From: Bradyrhizobium manausense
GTDB taxonomy: Bacteria > Pseudomonadota > Alphaproteobacteria > Rhizobiales > Xanthobacteraceae
Length of the DNA: 64,000 bases
Direction of reading: 5' to 3'
Assembly (NCBI RefSeq): GCF_018129685.1
Contig: NZ_JAFCLG010000010.1
Span: 183,735 to 247,734, forward strand
Shown here one piece after another: positions 18,071 to 26,397 of this stretch. The notes below the pieces were generated by a model, which was given only the letters and a program-made list of their open reading frames with translations, was not told where the DNA came from and searched no databases. Every line of letters begins with the position of its first letter. Position 1 is the first letter of the stretch. Both the position numbers and the translations under genes were made by a program.

Positions 18071-19354
18071 CTAGATCCCCAGCCGGTCGCGCACGCGGCC
18101 CGCGATTACGGCCGTGGTCACGCCCACCGGCCAGAATGCGTGCATTGGGATCGGCTTGATGCCGGTGACCGGCATGTCGATCTCGGCCCCGGCGCCGCCG
18201 ATCAGCCGGCGGGCAAGTTGCGCGCCCATCGCGGTCGAGAGCGCGACACCACGGCCGTTGCAGCCGAGCGAGATCAGGATGTTGTCCGCGGGCTCGTGCA
18301 CGTGCGGATAGTGGTCCTTGGTGATGGCGAGCCTGCTGTTCCAGCCATGGGTCCAGGCCACGCCCTTGAGCTGCGGCCACAGCCGCTCGGCATAACGCAT
18401 GAGATAGGCGACGTCATCAGGCGACTTGATCCAGCGCATCGGGCCGCGCCCGCCCATCAAGAGACGGTTGCTCTGGTCGATGCGGTAATAGACGGTGATG
18501 TGACCGCTCTCATAGAGCACCGGTCGCGTCGGCATGATTGAGCGGGCGACGGCGTCCGAGAGCGGCGCGGTCGCGGCGATCGAGGAAAACACCGGCACGA
18601 TGGTGCGGCGGAGGGCTGGCCAGAGATCGTCGGTAAAGCCATTGGTCGCGAGCAACACCTTGTCGGCATGCACCACCGCGCGCGGCGTCTCGATACGCCA
18701 GCGGCCGCCGTCGCGACGGAGCGAGAGCGCAGGTGTCTCGCCGTGAACCTTCGCGCCCGCCGAGATCGCTGCGCGCGCAAGGCCGCGGGCGTAGCTGAGA
18801 GGATGCAGATCGCCGCCTCGGCTGTCCAGCATCGCCCCGATGTAGCGGTCGGTGCCGGTCATCTCGCGCAGTTGCTCGCGATTCAGGTAGGACACCGGCA
18901 TGCCGCGACGGATGCATTGTTGCGCGGTCTTTTCGATCGCCGACGCGCTGGCCTCGTTATAGGCCGCGCGCAGCGTGCCGTTCTGCCGCGCCTCGCACGG
19001 GATCTGGTAGCGGCGGATCAGATCATGGGTGAAGTTCGGCGTGCCGTAGGAAAACTCGATCATGCGGCGGCCGAGCTCGGCCCCGAAATCGGCCTCGATC
19101 TGATCGGGATCGTGCTTCAGGCCGGGATTGGTATGGCCGCCATTGTTGCCGGACGCGCCCCAACCCGGCTCCTGCGCCTCCAGCACCAGCGCCTCGACAC
19201 CCTGCTCCGCCAGATGCAACGCCGTGGAGAGCCCGGTGTAGCCGCCACCGATGATGGCGACGGAGACACTCTTGTCCACATCGAGCGGCGGCGTCGCGAC
19301 GGGCGCGACGGCGGTGTCAGCATAGAGCGAGGGTGGCAGCGGCAGGCGCGTCAT
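18071..19354 (-). CDS. FAD-dependent amine oxidase, gamma-glutamylputrescine oxidase-like
   Basis: This 427-aa protein has the DAO-family FAD-binding start VAIIGGGYTGLSTALHLAEQG (residues about 30-50), the GASGNNGGHTNPG motif near FAD, and a C-terminal SLGCNGRGVALSTAMG. It fits PuuB/OrdL-type oxidases that release an aldehyde, ammonia and H2O2 from glutamylated or free amines. ATG 19354 is chosen because upstream sequence is not family-like. The ABC ATPase gene stops 13 bp before it, so it is the last gene of the transporter operon. The substrate is inferred from context. Confidence 0.85.
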   Translation of the reverse strand: MTRLPLPPSLYADTAVAPVATPPLDVDKSVSVAIIGGGYTGLSTALHLAEQGVEALVLEAQEPGWGASGNNGGHTNPGLKHDPDQIEADFGAELGRRMIEFSYGTPNFTHDLIRRYQIPCEARQNGTLRAAYNEASASAIEKTAQQCIRRGMPVSYLNREQLREMTGTDRYIGAMLDSRGGDLHPLSYARGLARAAISAGAKVHGETPALSLRRDGGRWRIETPRAVVHADKVLLATNGFTDDLWPALRRTIVPVFSSIAATAPLSDAVARSIMPTRPVLYESGHITVYYRIDQSNRLLMGGRGPMRWIKSPDDVAYLMRYAERLWPQLKGVAWTHGWNSRLAITKDHYPHVHEPADNILISLGCNGRGVALSTAMGAQLARRLIGGAGAEIDMPVTGIKPIPMHAFWPVGVTTAVIAGRVRDRLGI

Positions 19355-19367
19355 CGCAAACGTCCGG

Positions 19368-20099
19368 TCAGAGCGGGTGCAGCACACGGCGCAAGAAGTC
19401 CTGCGTGCGCGGGTGCTGGGGTTGATTGAGCAGCGTTTTTGCCGGCCCCTGCTCGACGATGACGCCGCCGTCGATGAACAGCACACGGTCGGCGACGTCG
19501 CGGGCAAAGCCCATCTCGTGGGTGACGACGACCATGGTCATGCCGTCGTCGGCAAGCTTGCGCATCACGCCGAGGACGTCGCCGACGAGCTCGGGATCGA
19601 GCGCTGAGGTCGGCTCGTCAAACAGGATCGCCTTGGGCTGCATCGCCAGCGCCCGCGCGATCGCGACCCGCTGCTGCTGGCCGCCGGAGAGCTGCGGTGG
19701 ATGGGCGTCAGCCTTCTCGGCGAGGCCGACCTGGGCAAGCAGCGCGCGGCCGCGCTCGATCACCTGGGCACGGGGCTCTTTCTTCACGAAGAGCGGACCT
19801 TCGATGACGTTCTCCAGCACCGTCCTGTGCGGAAACAGGTTGAAGCGCTGGAACACCATCGAAACCTGGGTGCGGATGTTGACGATCGACTGCGCGTCGC
19901 GGTCGACCTTCAGGCCCTCGACGCTGATCTCGCCGCGATCATAGCCTTCGAGGCCGTTGATACAGCGCAGGATGGTCGACTTGCCCGATCCCGAAGGCCC
20001 GACGATGCAGACCACCTCGCCCTTCTGCACGGATGCGGTAATGCCCTTGAGCACCTCATTCCGGCCAAAGCTCTTGTGAACGTCCTTGAGCTCGATCAT
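19368..20099 (-). CDS. Polar amino-acid ABC transporter, ATP-binding protein
   Basis: This 243-aa ATPase has Walker A GPSGSGKST, Q-loop region VFQRFNLFPH, signature LSGGQQQR and Walker B ILFDEPTSALD. It belongs to the GlnQ/HisP class. ATG 20099 overlaps the permease stop (ATGA), and MIELKDVHKSF is the usual N-terminus. It energises uptake by the permease and binding protein encoded just upstream on the same strand. Confidence 0.95.
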   Translation of the reverse strand: MIELKDVHKSFGRNEVLKGITASVQKGEVVCIVGPSGSGKSTILRCINGLEGYDRGEISVEGLKVDRDAQSIVNIRTQVSMVFQRFNLFPHRTVLENVIEGPLFVKKEPRAQVIERGRALLAQVGLAEKADAHPPQLSGGQQQRVAIARALAMQPKAILFDEPTSALDPELVGDVLGVMRKLADDGMTMVVVTHEMGFARDVADRVLFIDGGVIVEQGPAKTLLNQPQHPRTQDFLRRVLHPL

Positions 20100-20749
20100 T
20101 TCTTGCCGGCCCGCTTCTCGAAGTGACGAACCAGCAGGATCAGCGGGATGCTCATGGTGAGATACATCAGCGCAACCATCGTGAACACGTTGGTGTTCTT
20201 GAAGGTCGAGGATGCGATCAGCTTGCCCTGCAGGGCGAGCTCGGCGACCGTGATGGTCGAGGCCTGCGACGAATCCTTCAGCATCATGATCATGACGTTG
20301 CCGTAAGGCGGCAGCACGATGCGCACAGCCTGCGGCAGTATCACGCGGCGCATGGTCAGCCACCACCCCATGCCGATCGACTGCGCCGCCTCGATCTGCC
20401 CCTTGTCGATGGCCTCGATGCCGGCGCGAAAGTTTTCCGCCTGGTAGGCCGAATAGGCGATGCCGAGCCCGAGGATCGAAGCCTGCAAGGCGCTGAGCGT
20501 GACGCCGAGATCCGGCATCACGAAGTAGAGATAGAACAGCAGCACGATGATCGGGATGCCGCGGATCACGTTGATCAGGCTGGCGCTGAGCAGCGACAGC
20601 GCCTTGATGCCGGAGACCCGCATCATCGCCCAGATCAGGCCGAGCACCGTCGAGAGCAGCAGCGAGCCGATCGTGACGATGATCGTCAGCGCGACGCCGT
20701 TCATCAGAATCGGAAAAAACTCGACGGCGTCGTGCCAGAAGCCTTTCAT
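20096..20749 (-). CDS. Polar amino-acid ABC transporter, permease
   Basis: This 217-aa inner-membrane protein has about five membrane spans and the HisM/GlnP family coupling motif region (EAAQSIGMGWWLTMRRVILPQAVR). It overlaps the ATPase start by 4 bp and follows the binding-protein gene by 22 bp. Only one permease is present, so the channel is probably a homodimer. Confidence 0.94.
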   Translation of the reverse strand: MKGFWHDAVEFFPILMNGVALTIIVTIGSLLLSTVLGLIWAMMRVSGIKALSLLSASLINVIRGIPIIVLLFYLYFVMPDLGVTLSALQASILGLGIAYSAYQAENFRAGIEAIDKGQIEAAQSIGMGWWLTMRRVILPQAVRIVLPPYGNVMIMMLKDSSQASTITVAELALQGKLIASSTFKNTNVFTMVALMYLTMSIPLILLVRHFEKRAGKK

Positions 20750-20771
20750 CGGAAAGCCCTGTGAGCCTCTA

Positions 20772-21530
20772 TCAGCCCTGAGCCTTCAGGCCCCATTTAT
20801 CGAGAATCTTGTCGATGGTGCCGTTGGCCTTGAGCTTCGTCAGCGACGCGTTGATCTTGCCGAGCAGGGCGCTTTCGCCCTTGCGCACGGCAATGCCGAC
20901 CGATCCGACGGTGACGGGCTTGTAACCTTCGACGAGACGGGTCTCGGGGAAGCCGCCCTGCTTCAGATTGTAGGCGAGGATCGGATAGTCGGCGTAGCCG
21001 GCTTTCAGGCGCCCCGTGTTCACGTCGCGCAGGATGTCCGGGATGGTGTCGTAGGCCTTTACGTCCGCGAACAGGCCGGTCTTCTTCAGTGCGTCGACGA
21101 AGGCGGTGCCGACTTGCGCGCCCACAGTCTCGCCCTTCAGATCATCCTGCGTGGCGTAGGCCTTGGTGTCGCTCTTCGGCACCACCAGGCCTTCGCCATA
21201 GGTGTAGATCGGATCGGAGAAGTCGACGACCTCCTTGCGCGGCGCCGTGATGAACATCGCGGCGGCGATGATATCGATCTTGCTCGAGGTCAGCGACGGG
21301 ATCAGCGCCGAGAACTGCATCGGCTCGATCTGCACGTTGAAGCCGGCATCCTTGCCGATCTCGGTGACGAGATCGACCATGATGCCCTGGATGGTGTTGG
21401 TCTTGGTGTCGAGGAAGGTGAAGGGAATGCCCGTCGGCGTCGAGCCGACCTTCAGCACCTGCTGAGCCGAGGCCGGTGCGACGGCCAACAGTGCGAACGC
21501 CGCGATCGCGGCCAGACCAAAACGCTTCAT
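20772..21530 (-). CDS. Polar amino-acid ABC transporter, periplasmic binding protein
   Basis: This 252-aa protein has a signal peptide (MKRFGLAAIAAFALLAVAPASAQ) and the SBP class 3 fold (VDLVTEIGKDAGFNV, DIIAAAMFITAPRKEVVDFSDPIY). It binds an amino acid or related amine for import. It is the first gene of the transporter-oxidase operon and is divergent from an XRE-cupin regulator, with two matching operator-like sites in between. The specific ligand is not readable from sequence. Confidence 0.94.
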   Translation of the reverse strand: MKRFGLAAIAAFALLAVAPASAQQVLKVGSTPTGIPFTFLDTKTNTIQGIMVDLVTEIGKDAGFNVQIEPMQFSALIPSLTSSKIDIIAAAMFITAPRKEVVDFSDPIYTYGEGLVVPKSDTKAYATQDDLKGETVGAQVGTAFVDALKKTGLFADVKAYDTIPDILRDVNTGRLKAGYADYPILAYNLKQGGFPETRLVEGYKPVTVGSVGIAVRKGESALLGKINASLTKLKANGTIDKILDKWGLKAQG

Positions 21531-21611
21531 CGCATCCCCCTTTGGGTCCGGCCGATGGCGGCGCTCGCGTGTGTCGTGATCAGACGTTGCGGGCCAAGCC
21601 GTTTCGGCCTA

Positions 21612-21629
21612 TTTTCACCAATATGAAAA
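21612..21629. promoter_or_regulatory. Operator-like inverted repeat, site 1 (TTTTCA-N6-TGAAAA)
   Basis: TTTTCA and TGAAAA flank a 6-bp spacer in the divergent control region between the binding-protein gene (21530, minus) and the XRE-cupin regulator (21692, plus). A second site with the same half-site and spacing lies 50 bp away, so it is a likely binding site for the adjacent regulator. Confidence 0.6.
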
Positions 21630-21661
21630 TTTGGTCACACTTTCGCTGAAGACGCAAGCGG

Positions 21662-21677
21662 TTTTCATGCACATGAA
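21662..21677. promoter_or_regulatory. Operator-like inverted repeat, site 2 (TTTTCA-N6-TGAA)
   Basis: TTTTCATGCACATGAA contains the same TTTTCA-N6-TGAA arrangement as the site at 21612 and is also a perfect TTCATG-CA-CATGAA palindrome. It lies 14 bp before the regulator start, which suggests autoregulation. Confidence 0.6.
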
Positions 21678-21691
21678 GGAAGCGGTTTGAC

Positions 21692-22360
21692 GTGAGCGGT
21701 GGCAAAAGAATGCGCAAACCGGCCGCCGCAAGGCCGGCCAGGAAGGCCAACAGCGGCAAGAAGGCTATCGCGAAGCCGACCGAGCCGGCAATGGACCTCG
21801 CGGTTGGCCGCCGCATCCGCGATCTCAGGCGGGTCCGGCAATTCTCGCTGGAAACGGTCGCAGCGCGCACGGATCTGTCGATCGGCTTCCTCAGCCAGAT
21901 CGAGCGCGGCCTGTCGTCGCCCTCGCTGCGGGTGCTGGCCACGCTCGCCGACGTGCTCGGCGTCGGCATCGCTGCGTTGTTCGGCGCGAGCCCGAGCGCC
22001 GATGGCGCATCCGATCAGGTGGTCACGCGCGGGCTGCAACGGCCGGAGCTGAAGCTCTGGCGCACCGGCGTGTCCAAGCAATTGCTGAGCCCAGCGAGCG
22101 CCGACAACAAGCTCAACCTGTTCCTGGTGCATTTGGAGCCCGGCGGCTCCACGGGCGATGAGCTCTACACCCATGACGGCGAAGAGGCCGGCCTCGTGCT
22201 CGAAGGCGAGATGATGCTGACGGTGGACAGCAAGACTTGGTCGTTGAAGCGAGGGGACAGCTTCCGATTCGCGAGCCGAAGGCCACATCGGTTTTCAAAT
22301 CCGGCGAACGATGCGAAGGCTGTGGTGCTGTGGGTGAATTGCGTGACGGGGGTGGGGTGA
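21692..22360 (+). CDS. XRE-cupin transcriptional regulator of the amine uptake operon
   Basis: This 222-aa protein has a basic N-terminal tail, an XRE helix-turn-helix (VGRRIRDLRRVRQFSLETVAARTDL, then IGFLSQIERG; about 37-95) and a C-terminal cupin sensor domain (LEPGGSTGDELYTHDGEEAGLVLEGEMML). PuuR and related regulators share this plan and sense amines or amino acids. A GTG at 21692 is used; an ATG at 21710 is also possible. It is divergent from the ABC transporter-oxidase operon and likely represses it. Confidence 0.9.
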   Translation: MSGGKRMRKPAAARPARKANSGKKAIAKPTEPAMDLAVGRRIRDLRRVRQFSLETVAARTDLSIGFLSQIERGLSSPSLRVLATLADVLGVGIAALFGASPSADGASDQVVTRGLQRPELKLWRTGVSKQLLSPASADNKLNLFLVHLEPGGSTGDELYTHDGEEAGLVLEGEMMLTVDSKTWSLKRGDSFRFASRRPHRFSNPANDAKAVVLWVNCVTGVG

Positions 22361-22393
22361 TTGATCTCCCTTCACGAACACGGTGCCAGTCCC

Positions 22394-22538
22394 GTCATCC
22401 TGAGGCGCGAGGCTTGCGATGCGATCGCATCGCAAGGGGAGCCTCGAAGGATGGACGGCCGCGACATCGCCGGGCCGTCGCCCTTCGAGGCTCGCCGCAC
22501 GGCGCGTTGCGCCGCGCAGCTCACACCTCAGGGTGACG
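22394..22538. repeat. Intergenic inverted repeat, family C, full copy
   Basis: GTCATCCTGAGG at the left pairs with CCTCAGGGTGAC at the right, with inner pairing arms (GAGCCTCGAAGGATGG against CCCTTCGAGGCTC). It fills the gap between the XRE-cupin gene and the convergent D-amino acid dehydrogenase. A partial copy is at 42170. Confidence 0.8.
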
Positions 22539-22568
22539 GTGTTGGAGTTGGACGCGCGGAGAAACCGC

Positions 22569-23834
22569 TCACCCGAACCGGTGCAGATACCGGTCGACCG
22601 TCAACTCGCTGACATCAACGTCCGGCTTCTTGCCCGAGAGCATATCCGCAAGCACGCGCCCGGAACCGCAGGACATGGTCCAGCCGAGCGTGCCGTGGCC
22701 GGTGTTGAGATGGAGGTTGGCGTACTGCGTCGGGCCGATCACGGGCGGGCCGTCCGGCGTCATCGGGCGCAGGCCGCTCCAGAACGTTGCTTTGGCAAGA
22801 TCGCCGCCGCGCGGGAACAGATCCGTGAGAGAGTGATCGAGCGTGGCGCGGCGGGCCTCATAGAGCTTGGTCGAGAAGCCCGAGATCTCGGCGGTGCCGC
22901 CGACGCGGATGCGATTGCCGAGGCGCGTGATCGCGACCTTGTAGCTCTCGTCCATCACCGTGGATTCCGGCGCCCCCGAAGCGTCCTTGATCGGCACCGT
23001 GATCGAATAGCCCTTCACCGGATAGACCGGCAGCGAAATGCCGAGCGGCGCGGCCATTCGCGATGAATAGCTCCCGAGCGCGAGCACGTAAGCGTCCGCC
23101 TGCAGCATGCCGGCACTGGTCGCAACGCCGCTGACGCGTCCGCCGTCGGTGACGACCCGGTCGATACCGGTGTTGAACATGAAGCGCACGCCGAGCGCCT
23201 CGGCGTGCCTGGCCAGCGCCTGCGTGAACATGTGGCAGTCGCCGGTCTCGTCCTGCGGCAGGCGAAGACCTCCGACGAATTTCTCCTTCACGCCGGCAAG
23301 CGCCGGCTCGACCGCGATGCAGCCCTCGCGGCTCAGCGTTTCGTAAGGCACGCCGTACTGTTTGAGCACGGCGACATCTTCGCCGGTGCCGTCGAGCTGC
23401 GCCTGGTAGCGGAAGAGCTGCAGCGTACCCTGCGAGCGCTCGTCATATTGAATGCCGATGTCGCGGCGCAGATCGCGCAGGCAGTCGCGGCTGTATTCCG
23501 CGATCGGGATCATCCGGCTCTTGTTGACCGCGTAGCGCGCGCTGGTGCAGTTGCGCAGCATCTTGAGCAGCCAGACCCACATGACAGGATCGAGCTTCGG
23601 CCGGATCACAAGCGGGCCATGCTTCATCAACAGCCACTTGACCGCCTTCACCGGCACGCCGGGACCGGCCCATGGCGACGAATAGCCGGGCGACACTTCG
23701 CCGGCATTGGCAAAAGAGGTCTCCAGCGCCGGCTCGGGCTGACGGTCGACGACCGTCACCTCGTGCCCGGCGCGGGCGAGATAGTAGGCAGAGGTGACAC
23801 CGATGACACCGCTGCCGAGGATCAGAACTTTCAC
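22569..23834 (-). CDS. dadA: D-amino acid dehydrogenase (DadA-type)
   Basis: This 421-aa flavoprotein oxidises D-amino acids to keto acids and passes electrons to quinone at the membrane. It opens with MKVLILGSGVIGVTSAYYLARAG (FAD Rossmann motif), has the family NAGEVSPGYSSPWAGPG loop and MTPDGPPVIG near the C-terminus, and ends DRYLHRFG. The start is GTG 23834. It is 70 bp downstream of the aminotransferase gene on the same strand, so the two may be cotranscribed for amino-acid or amine use. Confidence 0.92.
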   Translation of the reverse strand: MKVLILGSGVIGVTSAYYLARAGHEVTVVDRQPEPALETSFANAGEVSPGYSSPWAGPGVPVKAVKWLLMKHGPLVIRPKLDPVMWVWLLKMLRNCTSARYAVNKSRMIPIAEYSRDCLRDLRRDIGIQYDERSQGTLQLFRYQAQLDGTGEDVAVLKQYGVPYETLSREGCIAVEPALAGVKEKFVGGLRLPQDETGDCHMFTQALARHAEALGVRFMFNTGIDRVVTDGGRVSGVATSAGMLQADAYVLALGSYSSRMAAPLGISLPVYPVKGYSITVPIKDASGAPESTVMDESYKVAITRLGNRIRVGGTAEISGFSTKLYEARRATLDHSLTDLFPRGGDLAKATFWSGLRPMTPDGPPVIGPTQYANLHLNTGHGTLGWTMSCGSGRVLADMLSGKKPDVDVSELTVDRYLHRFG

Positions 23835-23904
23835 GCTTCGTCAGACTCCCGCGGCACTGCGCTCGCCGCTGCAAGATAGAACTCACCAGCGGCGAGAGCA
23901 ATTA

Positions 23905-25233
23905 TCAGGCCACCTTCTTGATGGCGTCGCCGAGGATCGAGACGATCTGGTCGATGTGGCTCTTCTCGACGATGAGCGGAGGCGACATCGCAAAGGAATC
24001 GCCGCTCATGCGAAGGTAGAGGCCTGTGTTGAAGCAATCGACCATGACGTCGTAGGCGCGCGCGCCAACGGCCCCGTCACGGGGCGCCAGTTCGACGGCG
24101 CCCATCAGGCCGCAATTGCGAATGTCGATGACGTTGGGCAGGCCCTTCAGCTGATGCAGCGCATCGCGCCAGTACTCGGCCATGGTCGCGCCGCGCGTGA
24201 GCAGACCCTCGTCCTTGTAGATGTCGAGCGTGGCTATGCCGGCTGCGCAAGCGGTCGGGTGCGCAGAGTAGGTGTAGCCATGGAACAGCTCCATTACGTT
24301 CTCCGGGCCGACCATCATGCCGTCATGCACCTTGCGGCTCGCGAACACCGCACCGCAGGGAATGGTGCCGTTGGTGATGCCCTTGGCCGTCGTCATCAGG
24401 TCCGGCGTGACGCCGAAGAAGTTGGCTGCGAACGGGGCGCCGAGGCGGCCGAAGCCGGTGATGACCTCGTCGAAGATCAGAAGGATGCCGTGCTTGTCGC
24501 AGATCTCGCGCAGGCGCTGCAGATAGCCCTTCGGCGGCGGCAGCACCGCGGTCGAACCCGGCACCGGCTCGACGATCACGGCAGCGATCGTCTCGGCACC
24601 GTGCAGGGCCACAAGACGCTCGAGATCGTCTGCCAGCTCGGCGCCGTGCTCCGGCTGGTCCTTGGCGAAGGCGTTGCGGCTGAGGTCATGGGTGTGGCGG
24701 ATGTGGTCGACGCCCGGCAGCAGCGTGGCGAAGGCGCGGCGGTTGGCGACCATGCCGCCGACCGAGGTGCCGCCGAAGCCGACGCCGTGATAGCCGCGCT
24801 CGCGGCCGATCAGGCGGGTTCGGGTCGCCTGGCCGTTGGCGCGGTGATAGGCGAGCGCGATCTTCAGCGCGGTGTCGACCGATTCGGAGCCGGAGTTGGT
24901 GAAGAAGATGCGATCGAGGCCCTTCGGCGCGATCTCGGCGAGACGCTCGGCGAAGTCGAATGCGAGCGGATGGCCCATCTGGAAGGACGGCGCGAAGTCC
25001 AGCGTCATCAGCTGCCGCTCGACCGCGGCGGCAATCTGCTTGCGGCCGTGACCCGCATTGACGCACCAGAGGCCGGCAGAGCCGTCGATCACCTTGCGGC
25101 CGTCGACGGTGGTGTAGTGCATGCCCTCGGCCGAGGAGAACAGGCGCGGCGCCTTCTTGAACTGACGGTTGGCCGTGAACGGCATCCAGAACGAGTCGGT
25201 CTTGATAGTGTTCGGAATCTGATGAAGGGTCAC
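23905..25233 (-). CDS. Class III omega-aminotransferase (beta-alanine/pyruvate transaminase-like)
   Basis: This 442-aa PLP enzyme has the substrate-site start TDSFWMPFTANRQFK typical of omega-amino acid:pyruvate transaminases, FTNSGSESVDTALK, DEVITGFGR, and the PLP lysine in TTAKGITNG. It would move the terminal amino group of beta-alanine, GABA or a diamine to pyruvate. The start is GTG 25233, with AAGGAG 8 nt upstream. It is divergent from an XRE-cupin regulator and upstream of dadA. Confidence 0.92.
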   Translation of the reverse strand: MTLHQIPNTIKTDSFWMPFTANRQFKKAPRLFSSAEGMHYTTVDGRKVIDGSAGLWCVNAGHGRKQIAAAVERQLMTLDFAPSFQMGHPLAFDFAERLAEIAPKGLDRIFFTNSGSESVDTALKIALAYHRANGQATRTRLIGRERGYHGVGFGGTSVGGMVANRRAFATLLPGVDHIRHTHDLSRNAFAKDQPEHGAELADDLERLVALHGAETIAAVIVEPVPGSTAVLPPPKGYLQRLREICDKHGILLIFDEVITGFGRLGAPFAANFFGVTPDLMTTAKGITNGTIPCGAVFASRKVHDGMMVGPENVMELFHGYTYSAHPTACAAGIATLDIYKDEGLLTRGATMAEYWRDALHQLKGLPNVIDIRNCGLMGAVELAPRDGAVGARAYDVMVDCFNTGLYLRMSGDSFAMSPPLIVEKSHIDQIVSILGDAIKKVA

Positions 25234-25344
25234 GGGCCACGCTCCTTTGCTGACGGGATAGCAGAGGCACGGCTTGAGAAGCGCAACAAGTCCTTTTCTA
25301 TCGACCTGCAAGCCATTGATCTCACTGGGGCTGCCGGTCCATAT

Positions 25345-25359
25345 TTGCGCGATCCGCAA
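25345..25359. promoter_or_regulatory. Inverted repeat between the aminotransferase and the second XRE-cupin gene
   Basis: TTGCG-CGATC-CGCAA is a 5-5-5 palindrome in the 147-bp divergent region. Its location fits an operator for the adjacent regulator; it differs from the TTTTCA sites of the first XRE-cupin locus. Confidence 0.35.
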
Positions 25360-25380
25360 CACCTGCAACAGGGAATGGGC

Positions 25381-25929
25381 ATGAGCGTCGACATCGGTGG
25401 ACGGCTGCGATTCATCCGGGCGCGCCAGAAGCTGTCGCAGCGCGAACTCGCCAAGCGCGCCGGCGTCACCAATTCGACGATTTCGCTGATCGAATCCAAC
25501 CAGATGAATCCGTCGGTCGGCGCGCTCAAGCGCATCCTCGACGGCATCCCGATGGGACTCGCCGAGTTCTTCGCACTGGAGCCCGAGTCGAGGCGCAAGA
25601 TCTTCTACCGCGCCGAGGAACTCACCGAAGTCGGCAAGAAGCCGATCTCGTATCGGCAGATCGGCGACAATCTGTTCGGCCGCAGCCTGCAGATCCTGAA
25701 AGAGCGCTACGAGCCCGGCAGCGACACCGGGCGCGTGCATCTCGTCCACGACGGCGAGGAAGGCGGCATCGTGATCTCGGGCAAGCTCGAAGTCACAGTC
25801 GAGGACGAGAGGCGCATCCTCAATCCGGGCGATGCCTATTACTTCGAGAGCCGCCGCCCGCATCGCTTTCGCTGCGTGGGCGGCAAGCCGTGCGAAGTGA
25901 TCTCGGCCTGCACGCCGCCGACGTTCTGA
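25381..25929 (+). CDS. XRE-cupin regulator, PuuR-like
   Basis: This 182-aa protein has an N-terminal XRE domain (GGRLRFIRARQKLSQRELAKRAGV, TNSTISLIESNQMNPS) and a C-terminal cupin (VHDGEEGGIVISGKLEVTVEDE, YYFESRRPHRFRC). Size and layout match PuuR, the putrescine-utilisation repressor. ATG 25381 has AGGGA at a good distance; ATG 25375 is also in frame. It is divergent from the omega-aminotransferase and is likely its regulator. Confidence 0.9.
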   Translation: MSVDIGGRLRFIRARQKLSQRELAKRAGVTNSTISLIESNQMNPSVGALKRILDGIPMGLAEFFALEPESRRKIFYRAEELTEVGKKPISYRQIGDNLFGRSLQILKERYEPGSDTGRVHLVHDGEEGGIVISGKLEVTVEDERRILNPGDAYYFESRRPHRFRCVGGKPCEVISACTPPTF

Positions 25930-25957
25930 CGAACACGCGCGACCTCTCCTCCCTGCG

Positions 25958-26098
25958 ATGGCTCAGGAATTCGATCCGGACGAATACGGGCCGAAACCCG
26001 AAACGAAAATTCGGCCGCGCTTGAGCCAGCTCAATTCCCGCCCGTCGAATCCCGCCTATGGTCACCCCGTAGCCGAGCACTGGCTCAGGAAGTGCTGA
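25958..26098 (+). CDS. Small hypothetical protein (46 aa)
   Basis: ATG 25958 to TGA 26096-26098 encodes a proline- and charge-rich 46-aa protein (MAQEFDPDEYGPKPE, then RPSNPAYGHPVAEHWLRKC). It is followed at once by a strong hairpin, consistent with a short transcription unit. Codon use is mostly G/C-ended. No family is recognised. Confidence 0.45.
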   Translation: MAQEFDPDEYGPKPETKIRPRLSQLNSRPSNPAYGHPVAEHWLRKC

Positions 26099-26104
26099 GG
26101 TTAT

Positions 26105-26133
26105 GGCCCCGGACTCCTAGGCACTCCGGGGCC
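26105..26133 (+). terminator. Strong hairpin after the 46-aa gene
   Basis: GGCCCCGGA (26105-26113) and TCCGGGGCC (26125-26133) form a perfect 9-bp stem with an 11-nt loop. There is no clear T-run, so terminator function is likely but not certain. Confidence 0.55.
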
Positions 26134-26155
26134 GCTTCGTCACCAGGGGCTGTCC

Positions 26156-26308
26156 ATGAAGACCACGCTCGCCAATGCGGAAGCCGCCCTCGAAGAGGTT
26201 CAGCGCGACACCGACAAGGTTCGCTCCCGCGAGCTTCGCGAGGCCATTGCCAAATACATCGAGGCGCAGCGAGAGCAGATCAAGGCTCTCCGCAGAATGA
26301 TCAATTAA
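26156..26308 (+). CDS. Small helical protein (50 aa), unknown
   Basis: ATG 26156 to TAA 26306-26308 encodes a highly charged 50-aa protein (MKTTLANAEAALEEV, RELREAIAKYIEAQREQIKALR) predicted to be one long helix or coiled coil. Codons are mostly G/C-ended, as in real genes nearby. No family is recognised. Confidence 0.55.
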   Translation: MKTTLANAEAALEEVQRDTDKVRSRELREAIAKYIEAQREQIKALRRMIN

Positions 26309-26397
26309 CCGGATACCGCGCCTCGGCCTCCTGAACCACGACGCTGCGGCTGGCGACCAAGGAGCAGATACGAACCTGCTTCGACCAAGAGCCGCCG

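Noticed and set aside
23794..25380. Long plus-strand open frame opposite dadA and the aminotransferase, continuous with the XRE-cupin gene
   Set aside because: It lies opposite two well-supported genes and has no family features until 25381. High GC creates long antisense frames; only the part from 25381 is real.
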